The translations under genes were made by a program, and so were the position numbers. DNA of 25,790 bases, taken from Rhodocollybia butyracea. Lineage: Eukaryota; Basidiomycota; Agaricomycetes; Agaricales; Omphalotaceae. Positions 18,692 to 25,790 of this stretch are shown piece by piece (positions within the stretch are counted from its first letter, which is position 1; every line of letters starts with the position of its first letter). Under the pieces are notes generated by a model. The model had not been told where the DNA came from. It searched no databases and was given only the letters and a program-made list of their open reading frames with translations. The stretch is taken from NCBI GenBank assembly GCA_015501585.1, contig JADNRY010000802.1, positions 1-25,790 of the forward strand, in the 5' to 3' direction.

Positions 18692-19840
18692 ATGAGTACT
18701 ACTACAAGCAATAACAACCCAGGTTCTAGCGGGAACGCTGGAGGTTTGAGTGGTTCTGGCGGATCTGGTGGTGCAGCTCCCACGGGAACGAATGCTATGG
18801 TTGCGCAATTGTTTGGAGACAAAATTAAGTTAACACAAGATGAGCTCAATGAATATAACTCGAAGTACCTTCCTAAGCGTAGTAAAACGGCGACACTATT
18901 TAATAAAGATGATCCGTCTATGTTGAATGGTTGGATTGAGGATACTACTCGATTCATTGCCGCGGCAAACATTACCAAGGAAGCAGCGAAAGTGGCATTG
19001 GCGTTGGACTGGATGACTTATTCCACTCGGGAAGCATACAAGTATCTACCCTCCGTCGCAACTCCTAATTTGCAACAGTTCTTCAGAGATTTACGAGCAA
19101 TCTTCTCTGAATCGGTGGATAGTGAGCTTGGTTCACGCCAAGAGCTCGAGATCTTAACTGGGAAGTTCACACCTCTGGACATTGGTAAACATCAAAAGAT
19201 CATGATGTATAACCGAGAGTTTAAGAATCTCGTGGATAAGCTGATGAAACCGCCGGCAATCCTTTTCAACGCTGAAGCTGTCAAGGCATATCTTGTGCCC
19301 ATGAGCGAAAGGTTGTATTTAGCAATTTCCGCGCGTTTGTCACAGAATGTTACGCATGTTCAGTTGTTGTCTCGTCGCCGTGAAGATCCTTATCTACTTT
19401 CAGAAGTCATGGAAGCAGCCGAGAGTCCCGATTTCAGAACCCTCGATACCTATTATGGTAACGGAGCTCGTCCAACTGGATCTCAAGGTGTTCCTGACTC
19501 TGCCGAAACTTATAGTCGAGGTGCATTATCGTTCAGATTCTCTCCTCATCTTCCAGAGACCACTCCCGCGGATCCCGTGAAAGTGGAACCTAAGCAGGAA
19601 GAAGTGTTGGAAGTTCTCGCGGGAATCGCCTCGATTAAAGATACTATTGCTCTAAACAGGAAAGAGACTAATTTAGTCATGGATGGTCACCAAAAGGCTA
19701 TCTCCTCGATGATGAGCTTAATGAAGGATAATATAGAATCCAAACGCTCAGGATACACGTCAACGCAAGTTACTGCGCCGCAGAATACCTCGAAGACCAT
19801 TCCGGATTGGGGCAGGGTTGTTTTATGTGCGGGTCACTAG
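18692..19840 (+). CDS. gag: Gypsy Gag, main part
   Basis: 382 codons from ATG at 18692. The N-terminus is Ser/Gly/Asn-rich (residues about 1-32). It is followed by a helical capsid-like region (about 65-240, with ALDWMTYSTREAYKYLP, a LQQFFRDLRAIF segment and LYLAISARL) and a linker. A conserved block VKVEPKQEEVLEVLAGIASI then HQKAISSMMSLM follows at about 295-350, and this block is also preserved in the fragment at window start. The frame ends at 19840, but the zinc knuckle lies in the -1 frame from 19807. Gag should form the virus-like particle core. The ATG is 27 bp after the end of the inserted foldback-like element, so the native 5' context is altered and the protein may originally have begun further upstream. 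Confidence 0.8.
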   Translation: MSTTTSNNNPGSSGNAGGLSGSGGSGGAAPTGTNAMVAQLFGDKIKLTQDELNEYNSKYLPKRSKTATLFNKDDPSMLNGWIEDTTRFIAAANITKEAAKVALALDWMTYSTREAYKYLPSVATPNLQQFFRDLRAIFSESVDSELGSRQELEILTGKFTPLDIGKHQKIMMYNREFKNLVDKLMKPPAILFNAEAVKAYLVPMSERLYLAISARLSQNVTHVQLLSRRREDPYLLSEVMEAAESPDFRTLDTYYGNGARPTGSQGVPDSAETYSRGALSFRFSPHLPETTPADPVKVEPKQEEVLEVLAGIASIKDTIALNRKETNLVMDGHQKAISSMMSLMKDNIESKRSGYTSTQVTAPQNTSKTIPDWGRVVLCAGH

Positions 19841-20193
19841 AACATTGCATGTCGGAGTGCCAATTCTTTAATTCCTACAAGGATAAAGGATGGTTAGTTC
19901 CTGACACTACTCCCGGGTCGAAGAAGTATACTTTGTGTGATGGTACGCCGTTGCCGAGGAACGACCCTAGTGAATCTCGCCCAGAAAAGATTGCAAGGAT
20001 TGCGAAATCTAAAGGCTGGGATAAGGGTGGAACCAATGCATTCTTTGTCAAGGAGGAAGACTACTTGGATACCGAGGAGCAAGAGCCTCACTTCACTTCG
20101 TTTTTGGCTTCCATGAAAAAGTTAATGGAGGAACATGAGACGAACGGTCGTTATATCGCCGGCTCCGGGGAATCCAAGGAGTCGGGAAACTAA
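19807..20193 (+). CDS. gag: Gag nucleocapsid part with CCHC zinc knuckle
   Basis: This is the -1 frame relative to the Gag main part, open from about 19732. The zinc knuckle at 19819-19860 is C-F-M-C-G-S-L-E-H-C-M-S-E-C (C-x2-C-x4-H-x4-C), an RNA-binding motif. Then follow WLVPDTTPGSKKYTL, a conserved SRPEKI, and GWDKGGTNAFFVKEED. The frame ends ESGN-stop at 20191-20193. The stop is directly preceded by a phased GGGAAAC heptamer, and the -1 frame continues as LIASAMQGRVTRGNTLGK to 20331. The same -1 offset between main Gag and knuckle is seen in the fragment at 705-967. Confidence 0.75.
   Translation: MGQGCFMCGSLEHCMSECQFFNSYKDKGWLVPDTTPGSKKYTLCDGTPLPRNDPSESRPEKIARIAKSKGWDKGGTNAFFVKEEDYLDTEEQEPHFTSFLASMKKLMEEHETNGRYIAGSGESKESGN
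20184..20190 (+). promoter_or_regulatory. Candidate -1 frameshift site GGGAAAC
   Basis: In the zero frame the codons are TCG GGA AAC TAA, so the heptamer is phased G GGA AAC, the X XXY YYZ form used by retroviral gag-pro frameshifts. After a -1 slip the frame stays open for 47 codons. A small stem with a C(UUCG)G loop (20193-20206) and a 6-bp stem CTAGAG/CTCTAG (20221-20238) lie downstream. The first is only 2 nt away, closer than usual. Confidence 0.45.
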
Positions 20194-21627
20194 TTGCTTC
20201 GGCGATGCAGGGTAGAGTCACTAGAGGAAATACTCTAGGCAAGCAGGCAGACTCGAAAAAGCCCACATCTACGAAGGAATTGGTTAAGAAGGTAGGCCCG
20301 CCAACGAAAGGTACCCTTAGGGAACCCAATTGAAAAGCCACCACCTAAAAGCCCTGCTATTAAAGAGAAACATAAACAAGTGGAAGTCGTGATTCCCGTG
20401 AAAAAGAAGTTTGTTGAGAAAGCTGTTGTCGGCGACGATGATGAGTTCTCTCGAGATGGAAATGGAATTATCCTTGATAAGGAAGCTGACGAAGAGTTCG
20501 CTCGGAGTCTGGCTGAATTAAGGGAAGAAGCTCCTATTCCCGAGATAACTAAGGTTACTCATAGACCATTCGACGCGGTGAAACCACATGCGGTTCATCC
20601 CATTCCACGCAATCAACCACGTCTAGAAACCCAAGATAAAGACAATCCTGTCAAGGAGAAGTCTGTCGAGGATAATGGACCCAAATTTAATATTAGAAGT
20701 GGATTTCACTTACCTGGAGTCGAGGAAGAAGTCGCTAGAAAGTTGTTCGATGCAGAAGTAACGCTGACATCAGAGGAGCTATTAGCGCTGAGCCGCCCTC
20801 TCCAGAAAATTATGTTAAGGAAAGCTAGGAACGTCAGGGTAACTCCTACTAAGAGGAAGAATGCTTATGTTAGTACTCTCCTCAAAGATGGCACGGAAGT
20901 ACCTGAGGAGCTGGAACTTCCTCGCGGGAACAAATTCGATAGTTATATCTCCATGGATAGCATTAAGCTTGATAGTGAAGAAATCTTCGAAGTCCTTGAG
21001 CATAACCATAATGGTTTGAAGGCCGGTTCTATTGTACAACGTGACCCTGTCGAAGCCTTTAAAGCAGACTTACCCAAGGGTGACGAGCGCCGTAATTTGG
21101 TAATTGTCGCGGGAAGATCTAGTAGTCTCCGGTGTATTAACACAAAGATCAATCATCAGGATGGAACAACCGAGGCAATCCTCGACAGTGGCTGTCAGAT
21201 TGTAGCAATAGATCGTCAGACTGCTGTAGAGTTGAATTTTGTCTGGGATCCTACTGTAACGATTCGTCTGCAGGATGTACACGGAGGTCTTGAGGAAACC
21301 GCAGGTCTTGCTAGAAATGTTCCTTTCCAGATTGGTGAAATTACAATCTATCTGCAACTGCATGTGCAACAGCAGGCACCATTCGAAGTGCTGATTGGTA
21401 GGCCATTTGACGTTCTCACGGAATCCGTGATAAAGAATCATGCGGATGGTAGCCAAGAGGTGACGATTACGGACCCCAACACCGGGAATAAATGTACTAT
21501 GGGTACACATATTCGCTCTACGAGACGAAGACTTAGGACTGACAATCCCAAGTTCAAACCCAAACTAGTCCCGGAGCATGCAGGAAGTAGTAACAATCCC
21601 GTCAAGGAGGAACAGGGAAATTTTTAA
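20194..21627 (+). CDS. pro: Retropepsin-like protease region
   Basis: The leading part (20194-20331) is in the -1 frame after Gag (QADSKKPTSTKELVKKVG). The frame then changes by +1 near 20316-20334, and the main frame runs to the stop at 21625-21627. The first 240 residues are charged linker (NPIEKPPPKSPAIK, EEVARKLFDAEVTL). The aspartic protease domain follows: catalytic triad ILDSG at 21178-21192, preceded by INTKINHQDGTTEA, and the ending-type motif EVLIGRPFDVLTE at about 21386-21424. It would cleave the Gag-Pol polyprotein as a dimer. The stop TAA directly follows a phased AAATTTT heptamer, and pol continues in -1. The +1 change near 20316 occurs at CTT AGG G and may be a one-base insertion. 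Confidence 0.8.
21618..21624 (+). promoter_or_regulatory. Candidate -1 frameshift site AAATTTT
   Basis: The zero-frame codons are GGA AAT TTT TAA, so the heptamer is phased A AAT TTT, a known type of -1 slippery site. The -1 frame continues TTA AAT CTC GAG (LNLEDLSSDQ) without a stop into the pol N-terminal region. No strong downstream stem is obvious. A one-T deletion from a six-T run would give the same picture. Confidence 0.45.
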
Positions 21628-22397
21628 ATCTCGAGGATCTGAGTAGCGATCAAGGAGAGGTAGAATTTGCTATGAGTTTCCATTTTGACGATAATAGTGA
21701 TATTGTATGTGATGGATATAAGTTCGCAGAAACGGGTCAGTTTTCCGAGCAGGAGTTAAGCGAGGCCTATGTCATGGCTTCGAGAAATTTCATTGCGCAG
21801 AAAGCTCCCGAGGACGATGAGCTTATTGAAGCCTACGTAAATAAACAACTAGTGGATGGAAATAGACGAGTATTCAACGCTCACAAAGAAGGCTTGGACT
21901 ACGAAGAACCCGAGGAAGGTCCTGTACTAGTAAATAGAGAGGAATTGCCCGACTTTGATGACCACACAAAAGCCTTCGCCGGATTCACTACAAAACCGGG
22001 AACTAATGAGTGGCATGCTGTCTTCAGGAAGGGTGATGCTAAAAGTACGAAAAGGGAGACTCCTAAGTTTCCTGGTTCCCCGAAATTTGTAAAAGGTGGA
22101 AAACCTCGTCGCAGCATACCCAAATTGCCTCCTAGGCCTCTGTCTGACCTTCCATGAGTAAAAGATTATACCTATACGCCGTATACAAAGCCCGAGAGTT
22201 ATGAACCATGCAAGAATTCAATTCCTCGGAAAAGAACTGCGATTAAAGATCCCAAGAATGGGAAGGTTTATGATTTGGTCGATGCTTTTGGCGCAAAGAA
22301 ATACAAACCAGTTGGTGTCAAAGTACATCCTGTGAAAGCGGATCTACCCAAGGAATACAGAGTTCAACGGTGTATCACCGGCAATCCTCTCGAGGGA
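21628..22397 (+). pseudogene. pol: Pol N-terminal region (before RT), interrupted by TGA
   Basis: Frame 0 enters from the protease in -1 and contains an ATG at 21672. It is rich in acidic residues (EDLSSDQGEVEFAMSF, APEDDELIEAYVN), then Pro/Lys-rich (KFPGSPKFVKGGKP). TGA at 22155-22157 interrupts it, but the same frame continues coherently as DYTYTPYTKPESYEP, KKYKPVGVKVHPVKADLP and RCITGNPLEG up to 22397, where the TIR element is inserted. This linker precedes RT in related Agaricomycete Gypsy elements as far as I know. The TGA most simply derives from CGA. No catalytic motif is expected in this part. Confidence 0.7.
22393..22397. repeat. Target duplication AGGGA, left
   Basis: AGGGA, repeated at 23581-23585, directly flanking the inverted ends of the 22398-23580 element. 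Confidence 0.75.
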
Positions 22398-23580
22398 GTA
22401 CAGTGGGATTCCATTGTTCTTAAAGAATAGACACTATTTATGATCTATTGTTTTAAGATATTCTTTAAGAAATAAAATTCCCCAACAAGTTCTTAACAAC
22501 TATTCTTTGAAATACCTGATTCTTAAGAAAAAATTTCTTTAAGAACATTGTGACGCTCTTAAAAATATCTTAACAACAGTTAGATTAAGGAATTGTTCTC
22601 TTAAGGTAAAAAAAATTCATTAAGAAATAGCCATGCCTGCCAATGCATAAGGAGACACTTATCAAGCGAGACGAAACCTATCATTTGTTCTGTTCTCGAT
22701 CACCTCGCCGCTTGCCTCGCTGACCACTGCTGACCACCCAGTAATACAAAATTGTTGCCTGCAATAGCGCGTGGGCACACTATTCCAATCCGAGGACCGA
22801 GTTGAACGCTTTGAAATCACTTTGCATCAAGTACGATATGGCGTAGGCAGGAGGGGGGAGGGAAAAGGCAAGAAGACGGCAGCCCGCGGTGATCAGGCAT
22901 TTTAAACTTGAAGTGCTTCTATTGTTTTAAAAGACAAAAGGAGACCAGACAAAGCCCATGCCGGCTCTTACAATGATGATACTTATTGTATTTTCCGAGC
23001 GGTGCTTTGACCCATCACATGGTTGATGGAAAAGGGCGCTAACACCGCTTCGCCTCTTTCCTCTTTCTTTCATCCTCGTTGCGCCACATCGACTCATCCA
23101 ATCCACTGTCTGTCATTACTGGGCCCTGCCTACGACTTGGTGTGGTGGCTTGCACAACTCACAGACTGTTGACAGCACTGTCCTCAATTGACCGCTGGTG
23201 ATACAGGTTCAAAAATAACTTGCAGTGGCACCAGATGACTCTGATAGCAAAAGATGCAAGAGCAAAAGGGAGAATGATAAGATAATGAGATGCGGGTAAG
23301 TGACTGGTTGCATTAAGCTTTTTACATGTTCTTTAATGACATCCTTAAGACAGGACTCAATTGAACAGTAAGGCTCCAAAATATTCTTAAGGTTGCTCTT
23401 AATGAGTCCCTTAAGATCTTTACTTGAACCTTTCCATTGTCCTCTGATAGCAATTTCATAGTCTTAAGTATTTTGTAGTCTTTAAGTAGTTTTATATTCT
23501 TAAGTAGTTGTGATGTACTTAAAGTATACTGATCATAAATAGAGTCCTTTTCCTTAAGAGAATGGAATCCCATTCCTGCA
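22398..23580. mobile_element. TIR element (1183 bp) inserted in pol
   Basis: The ends are GTACAGTGGGATTCCATT on the left and, inverted from the right, TGCAGGAATGGGATTCCATT. The inverted similarity continues through CTTAAAG and CTATTTATGATC. It is flanked by AGGGA at 22393-22397 and 23581-23585. The host codons read GAG GGA before and GGA ATG CCT after, and removal of the element plus one AGGGA (1188 bp) rejoins pol in frame between LEG and MPELSP, so the boundaries are well supported. Both ends are packed with CTTAAG words (about 22415-22640 and 23330-23560). The middle has no credible gene. The superfamily is not clear from a 5-bp duplication. Confidence 0.85.
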
Positions 23581-23585
23581 AGGGA
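23581..23585. repeat. Target duplication AGGGA, right
   Basis: AGGGA directly before ATGCCTGAATTATC, where conserved pol resumes. Confidence 0.75.
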
Positions 23586-24302
23586 ATGCCTGAATTATCA
23601 CCCAATCCGCCTGAGTTCACTCCAACCGGACGCTACACACAGGAAAGAAAAGAGATTATCGACAAAAATCACTCAGAGGATTTCCTATGGCCGGAAGAAA
23701 GGAAGTTGATTCATCACTTCATGATGCTTCAGGAACAAGCGTTTGCCTGGAATGCAGAGGAAGCTGGTACCTTCAAGGAAGAATTCTTCCCCGCGGTTAA
23801 AATTCCAGTACTCCCGCATGTTCCGTGGGTCATTTGTAACATTCCAATACCACCCGGGATCTTCGAGGACGTGTGTAAGATAATAAAACAAAAGATTGAT
23901 GCAGGAGTTTACGAACCTAGTAGTGCCTCCTATCGCTCAAAGTGGTTTTGTGTAGTTAAAAAGGATGGAAAAAGTTTACGTTTGGTCCATAGTCTGGAAC
24001 CCTTGAATGAAGTTACTATACAACATTCTGGTGTACCGCCGGCCCCGGCTGAAGTCTCTAGGGACTTCTGTAGTCGAGCTTGTGGAGCTACTTTCGATCT
24101 CTATGTCGGATACAATGAGAGGCCATTAGCAGTTTCCTCGAGGGATCTAACGACCTTTCAAACACCTTTTGGACCACATAGGCTCGTGAAATTACCAATG
24201 GGATGGACAAATTCTGTACCAATCTTCCACGACGATGTAACTATATCCTACAAGATGAAATTCCACATGTTACAGTCCCCTATATCGACGATGTTCCCGT
24301 AA
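23586..24302 (+). pseudogene. pol: Reverse transcriptase, N-terminal and palm part
   Basis: Frame 0, in phase with the pol part before the TIR element. Visible in order: LSPNPPEFTPTGRYT, EERKLIHHFMMLQEQAFAW, IPVLPHVPWVICNIPIPPG, IDAGVYEPSSASYRSKWFCV with VKKDG and LRLVHSLEPLN, motif A FDLYVGYNE (catalytic Asp at 24096-24098), FQTPFG, and LPMGWTNSVPIFHDDV (motif B region). After DDV at about 24239 the correct frame moves by -1, and the current frame runs into a stop at 24300-24302. A single lost base in GTAACTATATCC explains it, and no slippery site is present there. The enzyme would copy the element RNA to DNA in cytoplasmic particles. Confidence 0.87.
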
Positions 24303-25288
24303 AAGGTCCGAATACTAGGTACGAACTTCCAGACGGAGGTTACGAGACCATATCAGAGAACGCCGGGATACGACAATTTGTTTGGGAACACATGCAGAAT
24401 GTTAACCGGGTGTGTCAACGGATGAAATATGCCAGGGGTACTTTCTCGGGGAAAAAGTCTTTCATTTGTAATCCTGAAATTATCGTCCTAGGACACCGTT
24501 GTACTTACGAAGGCAGGATGCCTGAGGCTGGGATTGCCGAATCAATCTTGACTTGGCCCGAATGCAAGAATAAACACGACGTACGAGCTTTTCTTGGGAC
24601 TGCTGGACAGTTGCGAATGTTTATCGAGAACTACGCAAAGAAGGCAATGCCCTTGACAAAGTTAACTAGTGACATGGATTGGGAATGGGGAGATGAACAA
24701 CAGGAAGCAATGGACGCTCTCAAGGATGGTGTAAGGAATGCCCCGGCACTCCGAAACATTAACTATGAGTGGGACGTTTGTCTCGCAGTTGACACTTCTT
24801 ACAAAGCAGTGGGATGGTTTATTTATCAAATAGATCCTGATGATCCTAAAAAGAAGTATTTTAATTACTTTGGATCAACTACGTTAAACAAGCGGGAAGC
24901 CCGGTTCTCTCAGTCTAAGAGAGAACTCTATGGTCTCAAACTATCATTACAATCAAGCTATTACTTAGTCTATGGCTCTCGACGAATGACCGTGGAGACT
25001 GATGCAAGCTACATCAAGGGTATGTTAGATCATCCCAGCTGTGGTCCGAACGCTACAATCAACAGATGGATTGAGGAGATCTGTAAGTTCCACTTCAAGA
25101 TTTTACATGTGAAGGGTATTTTGCACAGACCAGATGGTTTGTCACGGAGACCTCCAGGCGGATATCAGTCCCCTCGACCACCAATCGACCCAGATGACTA
25201 TGAAGATTACGATGATGGAGTTCCCGTTGAACTTATCATGGGTGAAGGGGCCAAAGAGCCTTTAGATTTTGAAGTCCTTCAAGGATGA
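24239..25288 (+). CDS. pol: Reverse transcriptase C-terminal part and RNase H
   Basis: Frame 2 continues RT: YILQDEIPHVTVPYIDD with the catalytic YIDD at 24281-24292, then GIRQFVWEHMQNVNRVCQRM, a GHRCTYEGRMPEAGI block and VRAFLGTAGQLRMFIENYAK (thumb/connection). RNase H follows: LAVDTSYKAVGW (Asp at 24791-24793), REARFSQSKRELYGL (Glu at 24923-24925), VETDASYIKGML (Asp at 25001-25003), and HVKGILHRPDGLSRRP with the conserved late His and Asp. All four acidic and basic motif positions expected of an RNase H are present. The frame ends at 25286-25288. A one-base insertion at about 25276 moves the polyprotein to another frame, where VFKDDIDPRSGY-like sequence continues. Confidence 0.87.
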   Translation, partial: NYILQDEIPHVTVPYIDDVPVKGPNTRYELPDGGYETISENAGIRQFVWEHMQNVNRVCQRMKYARGTFSGKKSFICNPEIIVLGHRCTYEGRMPEAGIAESILTWPECKNKHDVRAFLGTAGQLRMFIENYAKKAMPLTKLTSDMDWEWGDEQQEAMDALKDGVRNAPALRNINYEWDVCLAVDTSYKAVGWFIYQIDPDDPKKKYFNYFGSTTLNKREARFSQSKRELYGLKLSLQSSYYLVYGSRRMTVETDASYIKGMLDHPSCGPNATINRWIEEICKFHFKILHVKGILHRPDGLSRRPPGGYQSPRPPIDPDDYEDYDDGVPVELIMGEGAKEPLDFEVLQG

Positions 25289-25790
25289 TATTGACCCACG
25301 CAGTGGTTACCTCGGTGAGCTAGCTTGTCATCCTGAGGACATCCAGGAAGAGCTCCAGGAAGCCCTCAATGACAAGAAAGCATCCGAACGTCACCGAAAA
25401 TCGCTGACCAAAAGTCACGGTGAAATCTACTCTTCGTTCAGTCAAACACTTCATATTCCACAAGACTCCGCGGAATGGAGGGCTGATAACCCTTACCCTC
25501 GGGAACGTCGGTCGGAATGGGGGAAATAAACTAGATGATATGTTACCTACTATTGCCAAGTGGCATACAGGTGATGAGAAGGATATCACAGAAAACATGA
25601 GCGCACCGGAAGCCCGAAGTTTTTTGCGTCAAGCAAAGAAATTCTTTGTGGATAAGAAAGGTCGGCTTTATAAGAAAGCTACTGAGGAAGGTGCTCAGCA
25701 TCAATTAGTGGTTAGTCCTGACCGTCAAAACGTATATGCTACATTGCGCACATGATAGCTTAGCACATATAAGGAACGTTTGCTACCGCG
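25277..25790 (+). pseudogene. pol: Integrase N-terminal region, frameshifted and truncated by window end
   Basis: Pieces in successive frames: KDDIDPRSGYLGELACHPED with EELQEALNDKKASE (frame 0 to about 25420), then LDDMLPTIAKWH and EARSFLRQAKKFFVDKKGRLYKK with HQLVVSPDRQNVYATLR (frame 1 to about 25745), then HDSLAHIRN in another frame (from about 25746). The last carries the first histidines of the H2C2 zinc-binding domain that begins Gypsy integrases. The catalytic DDE core lies outside the window. At least two or three frame changes show the gene is dead here. Confidence 0.7.

Larger units (their letters stand above)
12127..25790 (+). mobile_element. Very large Ty3/Gypsy LTR retrotransposon, 5' part
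   Basis: Order on the + strand: LTR 12127-13968, candidate PBS 13971-13986, leader frame, gag 18692-20193, protease to 21627, pol N-terminal region, RT and RNase H 23586-25288, and integrase start to the window edge. RT before integrase is the Gypsy order. Two later insertions (14521-18664 and 22398-23580) inflate it. Without them the visible part is about 8.3 kb. Several frameshifts and a TGA in pol show this copy is inactive. The 3' LTR, the rest of integrase and any chromodomain are beyond the window. Confidence 0.9.

Noticed and set aside
24230..24245. Programmed frameshift inside RT
   Set aside because: The -1 change at GTAACTATATCC has no slippery sequence and falls inside the catalytic domain; a one-base deletion is the natural reading.

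Overview
The window looks like transposon-dense nuclear DNA from a filamentous basidiomycete, most likely a mushroom-forming Agaricomycete. I infer this from the reverse transcriptase type (YIDD catalytic box, LPMGW and H2C2 integrase motifs of the Ty3/Gypsy family common in Agaricomycetes), from candidate introns of about 50 nt with GT...AG ends, and from a zinc-cluster-like protein of fungal type. I see no rRNA, tRNA, CRISPR array or bacterial operon. Nearly everything is mobile DNA inserted into mobile DNA, and no gene is clearly intact.

Layout. 1-1224: decayed gag fragment of a Gypsy element, split by a 624-bp hAT-like MITE with a perfect 8-bp target duplication, which itself carries an 89-bp TA-flanked mini-element. 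1235-1389: CAAGTTGGC-type minisatellite ending in TTTTCCTGATG. 1391-2439: anonymous. 2440-4283: solo LTR, 1.84 kb. 4448-5095 (-): frameshifted unknown pseudogene. 5078-9539: two related elements rich in the 12-bp palindrome AGGTCATGACCT; the first is truncated and holds a 581-bp hAT-like MITE with a perfect 8-bp duplication, and between them lies a 718-bp element with about 105-bp inverted repeats. 9548-10420 (+): unknown spliced pseudogene. 10726-11871 (-): unknown gene with a zinc-cluster-like motif and coiled coil, cut by one in-frame TGA.

12127-25790: 5' part of one very large Gypsy element. It has a 1.84-kb 5' LTR (related to the solo LTR), a candidate primer binding site two bases later, a long Met-less leader frame, gag with zinc knuckle, protease, a pol N-terminal region, RT, RNase H and the start of integrase, where the window ends. 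Two insertions interrupt it. A 4.1-kb foldback-like element (14521-18664) has arms made of roughly 307-bp higher-order repeats, each a dimer of about 156- and 151-bp units, in opposite orientation around a short loop. A 1183-bp TIR element (22398-23580) sits exactly between two conserved codons of pol.

Most notable. (1) The gag-end and protease-end stop codons are each directly preceded by a correctly phased -1 slippery heptamer (GGGAAAC and AAATTTT), with the next reading frame open in -1. This resembles the two-shift gag-pro-pol layout of some retroviruses, though one-base deletions in homopolymer runs would look the same. (2) The foldback/satellite structure is unusual and shares its terminal 11-mer with a second locus. 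(3) The two LTR copies differ mainly at CpG versus TpG/CpA, the signature expected of cytosine methylation and deamination. Both in-frame TGA codons fit the same CGA-to-TGA route. All comparisons were made by eye.
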